Shown: positions 25,988 through 34,493 of the stretch, one piece after another
How positions within the stretch are numbered: the stretch's first letter is position 1
Layout of the letters: each line of letters begins with the position of its first letter
Source of the DNA: Dyadobacter soli
GTDB taxonomy: Bacteria; Bacteroidota; Bacteroidia; Cytophagales; Spirosomataceae
Length of the DNA stretch: 64,000 bases
Reading direction: 5' to 3'
NCBI RefSeq assembly: GCF_900101885.1
Contig: NZ_FNAN01000007.1
Span: 1 to 64,000, forward strand
The notes under the pieces: model-generated
Told to the model about the DNA's origin: nothing
Database searches by the model: none
What the model saw: only the letters and a program-made list of their open reading frames with translations
Position numbers and translations under genes: made by a program

Positions 25988-27052
25988 ATGGCATTTATAG
26001 ACATTGTTCTTCGTCCGCCTTCCTATGGATGGCAAGATGAACACGGAAATCTGGTCAAGCCGCGCCCAGGTCAGATTTTTGCTGAATTCTTTAAACGGCT
26101 GAACATCGTTCAGGACAGAAAGAACTGGCTTTCGCTGATGAGTTGGGTGAAAGTGCTCTGCATGGTGCCGTTTCTGGCACTTTTTATTTTCAAATTCTTC
26201 AATCTCTGGTTGCTGCTGGCGGCATTCGTGTACAGCATGTTCATCATGGGCACGCATGGCACCATCTGGCACCACCGCTATTGCACACACGGCGCATACA
26301 AGTTTAAAAATCATTTCTGGCGCGTTTTTACACAAAACCTCACGGTGTGTATGATTCCGGAGGAGATATATGTGGTCTCGCACCATGTACATCACGCCAA
26401 ATCCGACCGCCCCGGCGATCCCTATAATGCCGAAGCAGGGTTTCTCTATTGCTTCCTGGCCGATGTGAACCACCAGCCGATCGCGGCAGATCTCAGCGAA
26501 CAGCAGTACAATCGCGTAAAGTCGCTCATGCGGCACACCGGTGTGATCGCAAATTCCTACCAGCAATACCTCACCTGGGGCTCGTACCAGCACCCGGCAA
26601 GGGCAGTGCTTTACTGGCTGCTCAACTGGTCGTTCTGGTATGCGGTGTTCTTCCTGCTAGGCGGCCATGCGCTGGCATGTACGTTGTTTGGCGCTGCCGG
26701 TTTCTGGGCGGTTGGCGTGCGTACCTTTAATTATGAAGGGCATGGCAAAGGCCAGGACAAGCAACGGCCGGGCACCGATTTCAATCAGAACGACAAGTCG
26801 ATCAATCAGCTCTGGCCGGGCATTGTAGCCGGCGAGTGGCACAACAACCACCACCTTTTCCCTAAAAGTGCCCGCAGCGGCTTCAAGCCTTACCAGATAG
26901 ATCTGGCCTGGTATTATATCAAATTCCTGAACAAGCTAGGCGCAATATCCAGCTACCACGACTCCAAAAAGCAGTTTTACAAACAATACGAATCGCCGTA
27001 CCAGGAGGCAAAGCAGAATCCAGAAAAGCGGACGAAATTCACAGAAGCCTGA
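25988..27052 (+). CDS. Membrane fatty-acid desaturase (acyl-CoA/acyl-lipid delta-9 type)
   Basis: The 354-residue integral membrane protein has the three histidine boxes that bind the di-iron centre: HGTIWHHRYCTH (about 89-100), HHVHHAK (about 131-137) and HNNHH (about 284-288). Hydrophobic hairpins lie at about 55-85 and 205-235. The spacing and the GEWHNNHH form fit the OLE1/DesC class, which puts a cis double bond into acyl chains and so fluidises the membrane. It needs electrons from a ferredoxin or cytochrome b5-like donor not encoded here. It follows the cold-shock gene but is separated from it by a terminator, so it must have its own promoter in the 33 bases between, or depend on read-through. 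Confidence 0.93.
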   Translation: MAFIDIVLRPPSYGWQDEHGNLVKPRPGQIFAEFFKRLNIVQDRKNWLSLMSWVKVLCMVPFLALFIFKFFNLWLLLAAFVYSMFIMGTHGTIWHHRYCTHGAYKFKNHFWRVFTQNLTVCMIPEEIYVVSHHVHHAKSDRPGDPYNAEAGFLYCFLADVNHQPIAADLSEQQYNRVKSLMRHTGVIANSYQQYLTWGSYQHPARAVLYWLLNWSFWYAVFFLLGGHALACTLFGAAGFWAVGVRTFNYEGHGKGQDKQRPGTDFNQNDKSINQLWPGIVAGEWHNNHHLFPKSARSGFKPYQIDLAWYYIKFLNKLGAISSYHDSKKQFYKQYESPYQEAKQNPEKRTKFTEA

Positions 27053-27103
27053 CGAGGCAAGCTGTTTCGATAGATTATCCGGTATTGTACCTTTACAGTA
27101 CCG

Positions 27104-30100
27104 ATGGTGAACGCATTTGTCAAATGGCTCCTGGCTGCTCTCCTCCTCCTGCCGCTGCTTCCTTCCCGCGCGCAGCAGGGAAGCATGGCTGTTGCCAACA
27201 AAAAAATCAAACTCCAAAGCATTTCCATTGACGACGGCCTGTCTCAGGGCTACGTAAGCCGGGTGTTGCAGGACAAAACCGGCTACCTGTGGATTGCCAC
27301 CGCCGACGGCCTCAACCGTTACGATGGTTACGAGTTCGTGGTGTACAGGAACAGTCCCGACAATCACTCTATCGCGTCCAATTACGTCAAAAAAATGTGT
27401 CTGGACCGTGCGGGTAGGCTCTGGATAACCTTTGCCCAAGGCGGCCTCGACCTGTTCGACCGCGATTCGGGGACGTTCATTCACGTGATCCCGATCGGCA
27501 GCAGGCCCATTACCACCGATCCCGATGGCTTTTCCTTCCTGGGGCAGTACCGCAATGGCGTGGCTTTCATTCGGAACCGGCAGCTTTTCGGGGTAAGTTT
27601 AGAGCCGGTCATTAACGGTGCAAAAAAAGGGAAACCTGCGTCTGCCAGCACCAGAATACAGCCCTTATCTGCTGCGAAAAACTCGGCCAAACCGACGTGG
27701 GGCATTATGCCGGACATTTACACTTCCGCTAATGGGCAAACCTGGCTACTCGATGTAAACTCTTCGCTTTACCAGCTCCGTATCGACACCACAGCCAACC
27801 GGTACCAATTCGTGGAGCATAGCCTGCCGGTCGCATTGGTTCCTGCGAATACGCCCAAAGTATGCCGCCATTTTTTCGCCGTCGACGAGTTCAGAGGGCT
27901 GATTTACTTCCAGCAATACAACAATTTATACAAACTCGACCCGAAGACAGGCGATACCGATTTGCTAATGCAGCACACGGGTTTCTGGACTTTCCTGTTC
28001 AGCGCGGTCGACCAAAACGGAAATATATGGTTCGCCAACTACGGCAAGCTTTACTTCCTCGATACAGCGGCCCGAAAGGGTTGGTTTGTCGAAAGCGCCG
28101 ACCGGGACATCGAAAAGAAGAATGTGTCTACCGACGGGGCCTGTTACCTGGACAATACGGGGAATATCTGGGTTAGTACACTGGGTTACGGCCTCACGAA
28201 GATCAATTTGCGGAATGCGAGCTTTCACCACGTCAAAAGGGAGCGCGCGATCAATTTTTCGAGTAAAAAAATCTATACAAGCGTCCGGGGCGACCTCCGC
28301 GTTACGCCGTGGGAAGGTGAAGATTGCCTTTTTGATACCATTCAGAAAAAACTGGTGCCGGGAGAAATGCAATTCACCGATAAAGGGCCGATGAAGAATG
28401 GCCGGCTTATTCCGCTTTACCCGTTTACGCCGGGGTCCACCAAAATCCCCGCCGACATACTACAACACGGCAACTATCACCTTCGGCCAATGCACAACAG
28501 CTACATTTGCCTCATCGAACCCGACCGGAACTTCGCAACCGTTCTTTACAAGGAAGCACAGACCGTGTACGAGTGCCCGTACCTGCTCGCTCCCGGGCAT
28601 AAGGTGTGGTTTGTGGCGGAAAACAAATCATTGCATTCGCTCGATCTTGCGTCCGGGCGCTACGTGCACATGCCCCTGCCCACGCAAGCGGGACTGGCGC
28701 GCGAGACCATCGCCCGCGACAGAAACGGCGACATCTGGCTGGCGGTGGAAAACGGTATCGCTGTTTATCAAGCAGCTACCGGGAAGTGGCGAACGTATTT
28801 GCATCACCAACAAGGAGGATTGCAGCCCGGCAGCATCCTTTGCTTTTTCTTCGCCACCGACGACCCGGAGCATGCCTGGATCGGGTTTGAAGGAAAAGGA
28901 TTTTGTAAAATGAATATCAAAACCGGTGCCTGCCGGTATTGTACCACGGAAAATGGGCTGCCGAACAATGTGGTGTACGGCATTATGCAGGACAAATCGG
29001 GCAGCTTGTGGATGAGTACCAACAGCGGGCTCTCTTCCTACAACATTCGGAGCAACCAGTTCCGCAACTACACGTTTGAAGACGGCTTGCAAAGCAATGA
29101 GTTCAACCGGTATTGTTTTGCACAGTCGCCTGCGGGAGCCATGTTGTTTGGAGGGGTGAATGGCGTCAACTACTTCAAAGCCGCCGAAATTACGTCCAGG
29201 AAAACGGATACGCGCGTGTGGCTGACCGATATGTTTGTGAATAACAAGACCATTGGGCCTTCGGCCGGCGCACCCGTCGCGCGGGATCAGGAACTGGATC
29301 TGGCCTACAACCAGAACATGATCGCATTCCGCTTCGCATTGTCGGACCTGACCAACCCGAAGCAGAACCAGTTTACCTGCAAGCTGGAAGGGATTGACGA
29401 GGAATGGTCGCGGATGAGTACGGAGCATAATGCCGTGTACACCTACCTCCCGCCCGGTGACTACACTTTCAGGGTGAAGGGCTTCAACCGCGACGGCGTC
29501 GGCGCGGGTAATGAGATCCGCTTCCCGTTCAGCATTGCAACGCCCTGGTGGCAAACGTGGTGGTTCCGCACGTGGCTCGTGCTGGTTGTCGGCGCGACGA
29601 TGTATGCGCTGTACCGTTACCGGCTCAACCAGGTATTGCGCTTGCAGGCTATGCGCAACCGTATCAGCGCGGATATGCACGACGAGATCGGGAGTACGCT
29701 CAGCAGTATCAGCTTTTACAGCCAGGCATTACTCATGCAAAACCCGGACGATGCCCAGCGGAGCGTTCTGGAAAAGATCAAGTCCAATGCGCAGGACGTG
29801 CAGGATGGGCTGAGCGATATTGTGTGGAGCGTGAAAGCGGATATGGATAGTTTTGAAAGCCTGCTCATCCGGATGCAGCGGGTAGGTAATGAGTTGTTTG
29901 AGCCTAAAAACATCCGCTTCCATTTCGACGCCGACCCGAAACTGAAACACCTGAATATCGATATGATGACCCGCAAAAACTGCTATCTCATATTCAAGGA
30001 GGCGCTGCACAATGCGGCCAAGTACGCGCAATGCCGCAATGTGTGGATCGACATTCAAACAAGCCGGCAGCAAGTAGTGATGACGATCAGGGACGATGGC

Positions 30101-30250
30101 CGGGGCTTTGATACCACTACCCAAAGCAATGGCAACGGCCTGGGCAACATGCAGCAACGTGCCGCTTCCATTAAAGGCGACCTGCGTATCCTGTCCAGCC
30201 CGGGCAATGGAACCGAACTCACGCTTTCCATCAAAACACCGGCACAGTAG
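27104..30250 (+). CDS. Reg_prop/Y_Y_Y sensor kinase with MHDEIG-type dimerisation domain
   Basis: The protein has 1048 residues: a signal peptide (WLLAALLLLPLLPSRAQQ), a large periplasmic Reg_prop propeller (SIDDGLSQGYVSRVLQDKTGYLWIATADGLNRYDG at the start; GLPNNVVYGIMQDKSGSLWMSTNSGLSSYN near 625), a Y_Y_Y domain (about 735-800), one membrane helix (about 818-838), then NRISADMHDEIGSTLSSI with the phospho-acceptor His (about 858), as in the NarX/LiaS-like group. The HATPase has NAAKYA, DDGRGFD and NGNGLGNMQQRAASIKG. It is followed after 47 bases by a LuxR-type response regulator. TACCTTTA at 27088-27095 is a near-consensus -7 element only 8 bases before the ATG, which hints at an almost leaderless mRNA. 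Confidence 0.92.
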   Translation: MVNAFVKWLLAALLLLPLLPSRAQQGSMAVANKKIKLQSISIDDGLSQGYVSRVLQDKTGYLWIATADGLNRYDGYEFVVYRNSPDNHSIASNYVKKMCLDRAGRLWITFAQGGLDLFDRDSGTFIHVIPIGSRPITTDPDGFSFLGQYRNGVAFIRNRQLFGVSLEPVINGAKKGKPASASTRIQPLSAAKNSAKPTWGIMPDIYTSANGQTWLLDVNSSLYQLRIDTTANRYQFVEHSLPVALVPANTPKVCRHFFAVDEFRGLIYFQQYNNLYKLDPKTGDTDLLMQHTGFWTFLFSAVDQNGNIWFANYGKLYFLDTAARKGWFVESADRDIEKKNVSTDGACYLDNTGNIWVSTLGYGLTKINLRNASFHHVKRERAINFSSKKIYTSVRGDLRVTPWEGEDCLFDTIQKKLVPGEMQFTDKGPMKNGRLIPLYPFTPGSTKIPADILQHGNYHLRPMHNSYICLIEPDRNFATVLYKEAQTVYECPYLLAPGHKVWFVAENKSLHSLDLASGRYVHMPLPTQAGLARETIARDRNGDIWLAVENGIAVYQAATGKWRTYLHHQQGGLQPGSILCFFFATDDPEHAWIGFEGKGFCKMNIKTGACRYCTTENGLPNNVVYGIMQDKSGSLWMSTNSGLSSYNIRSNQFRNYTFEDGLQSNEFNRYCFAQSPAGAMLFGGVNGVNYFKAAEITSRKTDTRVWLTDMFVNNKTIGPSAGAPVARDQELDLAYNQNMIAFRFALSDLTNPKQNQFTCKLEGIDEEWSRMSTEHNAVYTYLPPGDYTFRVKGFNRDGVGAGNEIRFPFSIATPWWQTWWFRTWLVLVVGATMYALYRYRLNQVLRLQAMRNRISADMHDEIGSTLSSISFYSQALLMQNPDDAQRSVLEKIKSNAQDVQDGLSDIVWSVKADMDSFESLLIRMQRVGNELFEPKNIRFHFDADPKLKHLNIDMMTRKNCYLIFKEALHNAAKYAQCRNVWIDIQTSRQQVVMTIRDDGRGFDTTTQSNGNGLGNMQQRAASIKGDLRILSSPGNGTELTLSIKTPAQ

Positions 30251-30297
30251 CAAATATTTGCTATTCACTTTCCCGTACGGGTAACTTACATTTGTCC

Positions 30298-30930
30298 ATG
30301 ACCAACCGGATCGTAATTTTCGATGACAACGAGGAGCGCCTGAAAAGCGTGGAAATGCTGCTGAACCTGTCTCCCGATTTTGAATGTGCGGGCACATTCA
30401 AAAATTGCAACAAGCTCCTGGAAGACATCGCGCGGTGCGCCCCTCACCTCATATTGATGGATATCGATATGCCCGGCATGAACGGCATCGAGGCTACGCG
30501 CCTTATCCGCAAGAACCTTGACCTGCTGCCGGTCATTATCCAGACGATTTTTGAAGAAAACGAAAAGATTTTCGACAGCCTCCGAGCCGGTGCCAATGGT
30601 TACCTGCTCAAAAAGACGCCACCCGAGAAGTTCCTGGAAAGCCTCCGCGAAGCCCTCGACGGCGGCGCACCCATGACAGGCAGCATTGCCAGCAAAGTCC
30701 TCCTCTATTTTTCAGCCGAACAGCAAGCTACGAAAGAGTACCATCTGACCGAGCGGGAGAAGCTGATCCTCGGCCTGCTCGTGAAAGGTTACAGCTACAA
30801 AATGATCGCCAACGAATGCAAAATCGCATTCAATACGGTGAACAACCATATCCGCAATATCTACGACAAATTGTACGTCAACAGCGCCACGGAAGCCGTG
30901 AGCCTGGCTATTAAGGAGCGGCTGGTTTGA
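30298..30930 (+). CDS. NarL/FixJ-type response regulator
   Basis: The 210-residue protein starts at the ATG at 30298; an upstream in-frame TTG at 30292 is less likely. The receiver has IFDDNEER, the phosphorylation Asp in LILMDIDMPGMNG (about 55-57) and Lys in GYLLKKTPP. The LuxR HTH (about 148-200) reads LTEREKLILGLLVKGYSYKMIANECKIAFNTVNNHIRNIYDKLYV. It is the evident partner of the kinase just upstream. Its order relative to the kinase is the reverse of the pair at 18941-22840, so the two systems are not a simple tandem duplication. Confidence 0.93.
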   Translation: MTNRIVIFDDNEERLKSVEMLLNLSPDFECAGTFKNCNKLLEDIARCAPHLILMDIDMPGMNGIEATRLIRKNLDLLPVIIQTIFEENEKIFDSLRAGANGYLLKKTPPEKFLESLREALDGGAPMTGSIASKVLLYFSAEQQATKEYHLTEREKLILGLLVKGYSYKMIANECKIAFNTVNNHIRNIYDKLYVNSATEAVSLAIKERLV

Positions 30931-30937
30931 GGTAAAG

Positions 30938-32065
30938 CTACCCGCCACTCACATAACTCCGGATATCAAACACATTGAAACCCAGTATGACAGGATTGCC
31001 CGGCTCGGATTTAAACCGGATCGACAGCGTTCCCGGGCCGGTACTAATGCTGTTGGAAAGCGCCGGCGAGGTTATGGGGCAGTAAATTGGCCAGTCGCCC
31101 ATCGCGGCGAGGCCTTTGATTACGGCCAGTTCGGCCAGGTTGAAATCGGCGTCGGAAGTGAGGGTAAGGGTAATGCTGTCGGCGGCGAGCACGGAACCAA
31201 TGGCGTGGGTAAGGCTTCCGGTATCCCCGAAAAACTTCTGCCAGTCGGCGCTATCGATCCACGGCGGGGTCGACTTCGATGCCCAGGCCTGGTGCAGCAG
31301 CGCGGAACTGTACCATTCGCCCGGCGTAAGGGTAATGTTCGCAAAATGATCGAACTGGGCAGAAACGGTGACCTTGCTTGCTGCAAATTTTCTGCTGATG
31401 TTAAATGCGGCAGCGCTGCCTGTCCATATTCCAAAATAGTTAGGATCGTCGCCCGGCGCCCAGGAATCCGACACATCCGGGTCATCTCGGTTCGAGTCGA
31501 AGGAAAAACTGGTTCCGGGAGAAGCACGAAGAATGCTTTTCAAATCTGAAAATGAGGGACTGAAAGACGCCGGTTTGGCATTCGGGCCTTCATAGGGTTC
31601 CAAAACGGCCTGCGCGCTGCTGATCAGCAACTGTACCGAAAGGTCGGAGCGGCCGATATTCGCGACCGAAGGCGCATTGACAATCGCCCATTGGAACCAG
31701 ACCGACGGCAATTCATTCGCGGGTGGCGGGGGCGTCACGGTGCGGAGGTACGCCTCCCATTGCACATATGTTTCTCTGCCGATATCCTCGATGAAGGTGC
31801 TCTCGGGAAACGACAACCCGTTTACCACCGCGGCATACTGGCCGAAAAACGTAGGCTGCTGGTAAATCCAGCAGTTGTATTTGAGCGTCACCGGCGGGAC
31901 TACATCTATACAATCCCAAAGGCTCTGGTCACTCACCGGCACCGCCGCGGGTTGCAGCAGCTGAAAATGCCGTGTCGACAGGTTCAGGCAGGACGCCAAC
32001 TGATTGTACCACCCGTCGGTCACGGCGGTCATCGCTTCGGTAGGAGTTTCGTAAATCGTTGTCAT
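30938..32065 (-). CDS. Uncharacterised protein, paralogue B of a tandem pair
   Basis: The 375-residue protein belongs to a family I do not recognise. It has no signal peptide or membrane helix. It is clearly homologous to the next gene upstream (32150-33355). Shared landmarks in order are GWYNQLASCLNLSTRHFQLLQPA, a W/NxxPPxTL block, IGRETYVQWEAYLRT, FQWAIVNAPSVANIGRSD, GTSFSFDS, FGIWTGSAAAFNISRKFAASKVTVSAQFDH, GEWYSSALLHQAWA, a SITLTLTSDADFNL strand and PVILGFNVFDIRSYVSGG at the end. The second half looks beta-rich, with many Ser, Thr and aromatic residues, as in a beta-sandwich or pore-type fold; that is only an impression. It is the second gene of the pair, 84 bases downstream, with a hairpin between. 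Confidence 0.85.
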   Translation of the reverse strand: MTTIYETPTEAMTAVTDGWYNQLASCLNLSTRHFQLLQPAAVPVSDQSLWDCIDVVPPVTLKYNCWIYQQPTFFGQYAAVVNGLSFPESTFIEDIGRETYVQWEAYLRTVTPPPPANELPSVWFQWAIVNAPSVANIGRSDLSVQLLISSAQAVLEPYEGPNAKPASFSPSFSDLKSILRASPGTSFSFDSNRDDPDVSDSWAPGDDPNYFGIWTGSAAAFNISRKFAASKVTVSAQFDHFANITLTPGEWYSSALLHQAWASKSTPPWIDSADWQKFFGDTGSLTHAIGSVLAADSITLTLTSDADFNLAELAVIKGLAAMGDWPIYCPITSPALSNSISTGPGTLSIRFKSEPGNPVILGFNVFDIRSYVSGG

Positions 32066-32113
32066 TTTGCTTCCTGAAATATGGTTTCAATGCGTTCCTG
32101 TCAACTTGAAGAA

Positions 32114-32139
32114 GGAAGACCGGCATTACCCGGCCTTCC
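32114..32139 (-). promoter_or_regulatory. Intercistronic hairpin between the paralogues
   Basis: In the minus-strand transcript, 10 bases (ggaaggccgg) pair fully with ccggtcttcc through one G-U, with a 6-base loop. On the plus strand the same site has an A-C mismatch, so the structure favours the minus-strand mRNA. Only a weak T-rich tail follows (ttcttc). It may be a processing or attenuation site that sets the ratio of the two proteins. Confidence 0.6.
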
Positions 32140-32149
32140 CGATACAATA

Positions 32150-33355
32150 TTAAACCGTAGCGAGGCTATCAGCCACGAAAGCTCTGGCCGATTCGAAAAG
32201 CGAAATACCCAGGCTTGAAGAGTGGCCTACGAATTCCCCTGCCGACAATACGTTCACACCCAGCACAACAGGTACGCCCGGAATGCTGCTGGTAGTGATG
32301 GTCATATGGCCTTCCTGGTTAAATTCAACGCGGTTGGTTGACGAGCTGCCGCTATCGCCCGAGTAGAATGGCCAGAAACCCGACGAACCGCTGGAAGTGA
32401 TCGTCTGCTGATCCAGCGACGAATACTTTGAATCCGAAGTAACGGTGATGGACATCCCCGACGCCACGATCACGTTTGCGCCGAAGTACTGCATGTTGCC
32501 ATTCGGCCCGAACGTATTGTTCCAGTTAATGGACGACTTGTCGCTCCACGGGTTACCGGTCTGGTTGGCGAATGCCAGGCCCATCGCGGAAGAATAATAC
32601 CATGCGCCCGGCGTATTGGCCAGTACCAGAACGTGTTCAAAACTGGCTTCGACGGTGATATTGCTGGAAGCAAACTGCTCGCTAAGCGACGAGCTGGAAC
32701 TGCTGCCGCCCCACAAGCCGAAAAAGCCCGATTTGGAGCTGCCCGCCCAGGAGCTGCTTACGTTTTTGTTCATCGTACCGCTGTTGAAATTGAACGAGCG
32801 TGAAGGGGAGCTGGCCAGTTGGGTTACCAGGTCGGCATAGTTGAGCTGCCAGTCAAATGCCACAGGCAGGCCCTTTTCGGTGGTGTACACCAATGCGAGC
32901 TCGTTCTGGGCAGTGGCGATTGGGTCGAGCAGAATGGCTGCATAGTCGGAAGAGCCGATATTGGCTACCTCCGGCGCATTGAACATCGCCCAGTTTCTGA
33001 ACATGGTCGGCATCTGGTTCATGGTTACGCCGGGCTGTGTCCGTACGTACGCATGCCATTCGGCATAGTTTTCCGCGCCGATGTCCGCTTTCACATCGAT
33101 CTGCCGTGTAGGCGTCAGCGCCGAAAGCAAGCCTCTGTAATTGTTATAGAACTGGTTACCACCGCTGGCAACAAACTGCGCCGTCAGGGTTTTGGGAGGG
33201 ATATTGTTGTAGTAAGCCCAGAACGTCGGGTTTGCAGCAGTACCGCTTGCGATCGGCGGCGCCGGCTGAATGATCTGAAAAGAATCCTGGCTTTGGCCCA
33301 ATCCCTGGATCAAACCATTGTACCAACCGTTTTGTAGGTCTAGAAAATCGCTCAT
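32150..33355 (-). CDS. Uncharacterised protein, paralogue A of a tandem pair
   Basis: The 401-residue protein is homologous to the downstream gene (30938-32065) over its whole length. Matching blocks are LQNGWYNGLIQGLGQSQDSFQIIQPAPP, NIPPKTLTAQF, IGAENYAEWHAYVRTQPG, FRNWAMFNAPEVANIGSSD, SRSFNFNSG, FFGLWGGSSSSSSLSEQFASSNITVEASFEH, GAWYYSSAMGLAFANQTGNPW, MSITVTSDSKYSSLD and PVVLGVNVLSAGEFVG. It carries long Ser/Gly runs (about 195-240 and 325-345) that its partner lacks. There is no export signal. The start is an ATG and the upstream 250 bases have no other gene, so this is the promoter-proximal member. The function is unknown. A secreted effector, lectin or pore-forming role is possible but unsupported. 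Confidence 0.85.
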   Translation of the reverse strand: MSDFLDLQNGWYNGLIQGLGQSQDSFQIIQPAPPIASGTAANPTFWAYYNNIPPKTLTAQFVASGGNQFYNNYRGLLSALTPTRQIDVKADIGAENYAEWHAYVRTQPGVTMNQMPTMFRNWAMFNAPEVANIGSSDYAAILLDPIATAQNELALVYTTEKGLPVAFDWQLNYADLVTQLASSPSRSFNFNSGTMNKNVSSSWAGSSKSGFFGLWGGSSSSSSLSEQFASSNITVEASFEHVLVLANTPGAWYYSSAMGLAFANQTGNPWSDKSSINWNNTFGPNGNMQYFGANVIVASGMSITVTSDSKYSSLDQQTITSSGSSGFWPFYSGDSGSSSTNRVEFNQEGHMTITTSSIPGVPVVLGVNVLSAGEFVGHSSSLGISLFESARAFVADSLATV

Positions 33356-33517
33356 TTTTGACGTATGAATAATCCCCTGTTGTCAGACGTGCAGGATTCG
33401 TCCCCGTAATAATGCCTTTACAGGTAAGCCCGTTTTTTCAAGTGGTAGCTGATCTCCACCGTACAAAAGCTTTTGTTCGACAAAGTTGAGTAGAAATAAT
33501 TCTTCAAAAACGACTAC

Positions 33518-33604
33518 AAACACGTGTTTTGGAAAACAGGTGTTTACACTTGGGGGAAGGGGAAATGGAGGAGAGGAGGAAAGGAGGAAGGGAGGAGGAT
33601 GGGA
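33518..33604. other. Palindrome and purine-only tract in the intergenic region
   Basis: aaacacgtgttt (33518-33529) is a perfect 12-bp palindrome. Bases 33567-33599 are 33 consecutive purines (repeated gga and gag units), extended to 33552-33604 with only two interruptions. The tract ends a few bases before the stop of the DUF1801 gene, so the transcript of that gene would carry a pyrimidine-only 3' end. It is not coding. Confidence 0.7.
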
Positions 33605-33608
33605 TTCG

Positions 33609-33998
33609 TTATGCGATTTCTATTGTGGCTAGGAGCCAGTCTTTGATGAGGGTTGAAAGGGCGGGTTCGGCGGCTGTTATAGCGGCCATATCTTTGAAAG
33701 TAGCGATCGCCCGGTCGTTTTCTTTCCACACCAGCAGGCCGGAAGCATCCTGTACGAGCCTTTCTTTGGGCTGCTCCTTCACTTTTGCGCCACGGTGGAA
33801 AATAAGTTGTACTTGTTTGGGAGGCTGAATTTTCATCGTGATCCGGTCCTGCGAACCTGCCGAATAGTTGGGCCCGTTCCATTTAATGTTCTCTTCCAGC
33901 ATTTCGCTTGCCTGCAAAATAATATGGCGCAATGCCTCTATTTCCTGCCGCAGCGGATGGTTCAGGTCATCGAGAAAGCGGGTAACGTCTTCGTTCAT
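33609..33998 (-). CDS. DUF1801 domain protein
   Basis: The protein has 129 residues from the ATG at 33998; an upstream ATG at 34040 would add 14 residues not typical of the family. The DUF1801/YdhG-like fold is seen in VTRFLDDLNHPLRQEIEALRHIILQASEMLEENIKWNGPNYSAG, then ITMKIQPPKQVQLIFHRGAKVKE and the closing helix LSTLIKDWLLATIEIA. The family is small, cytosolic and related to iron-chaperone/frataxin-like folds; the function is not established. It lies 50 bases downstream of a VOC protein gene in the same direction and is probably co-transcribed. Confidence 0.88.
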   Translation of the reverse strand: MNEDVTRFLDDLNHPLRQEIEALRHIILQASEMLEENIKWNGPNYSAGSQDRITMKIQPPKQVQLIFHRGAKVKEQPKERLVQDASGLLVWKENDRAIATFKDMAAITAAEPALSTLIKDWLLATIEIA

Positions 33999-34048
33999 GG
34001 TTATTTGGTAAAAGGTTGATATCCGTTTAAGGCAACACATGCATGCTT

Positions 34049-34417
34049 TTACCCAATCGGCTGAAAAAACCGTACCGTGTTGCCATCCGCATCCGTGATG
34101 TAAAACTCCCTCCTGCCCCAGGTCTGGTCCACCGGCCCCTGATGCACCGGCGATCCGGCTTTCAGCGACGTATCCAGCCCACGCTCCTTATACTTTTTAA
34201 ATAATGCATCCACATTTTCCACCCAGAAATAAACCACCGACCCGAACAGGTTTTCGCTCTCCGACGTGGTGAGCTGCATATTCGACCCGTTGCGACCCAG
34301 GTCCACCACCGGCGAATCTGCATGATCATTCGGATCGGTCATTTCGAAGTCGAGTACCTCAGTATAATGCCGGATGGCGTCGGCCATATTAGAGACTTTG
34401 AATAGCGGGACGATCAT
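34049..34417 (-). CDS. VOC-family protein (glyoxalase/bleomycin-resistance fold)
   Basis: The 122-residue protein has two beta-alpha-beta-beta-beta repeats: VPLFKVSNMADAIRHYTEVLDFEMTDPND for the first and VYFWVENVDALFKKYKERGLDTS...GRREFYITDADGNTVRFFQPIG for the second. This is the vicinal-oxygen-chelate fold, used by glyoxalases, dioxygenases and drug-binding resistance proteins. The final DADGNTVRFFQP with a central Asp/Asn pair resembles bleomycin-resistance-like members without an obvious full metal triad. The substrate is unknown. It is first in a two-gene unit with the DUF1801 gene. Confidence 0.9.
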   Translation of the reverse strand: MIVPLFKVSNMADAIRHYTEVLDFEMTDPNDHADSPVVDLGRNGSNMQLTTSESENLFGSVVYFWVENVDALFKKYKERGLDTSLKAGSPVHQGPVDQTWGRREFYITDADGNTVRFFQPIG

Positions 34418-34455
34418 AGCAGTTTAAGTTTTTTTGAAAATCACTTTGGCTATAT

Positions 34456-34488
34456 TATATTTTACATTATATTTAATTAAATTATATA
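34456..34488 (+). promoter_or_regulatory. Promoter and AT-rich element of the TonB-like gene (copy 2)
   Basis: TATATTTT (34456-34463) is a near -7 element. Four bases later, 34468-34488 repeats exactly the 21 A/T bases found at 12367-12387 before exbD, including the palindrome atttaattaaat. Both copies are followed by agtca within three bases. Here the ATG is only 5 bases after the element, so a bound protein would also cover the start codon. Confidence 0.55.
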
Positions 34489-34493
34489 TAGTC

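Noticed and set aside
34049..34417. VOC protein as a bleomycin- or fosfomycin-resistance gene
   Set aside because: The fold is shared by many enzymes and no drug-specific residues can be claimed from the sequence.
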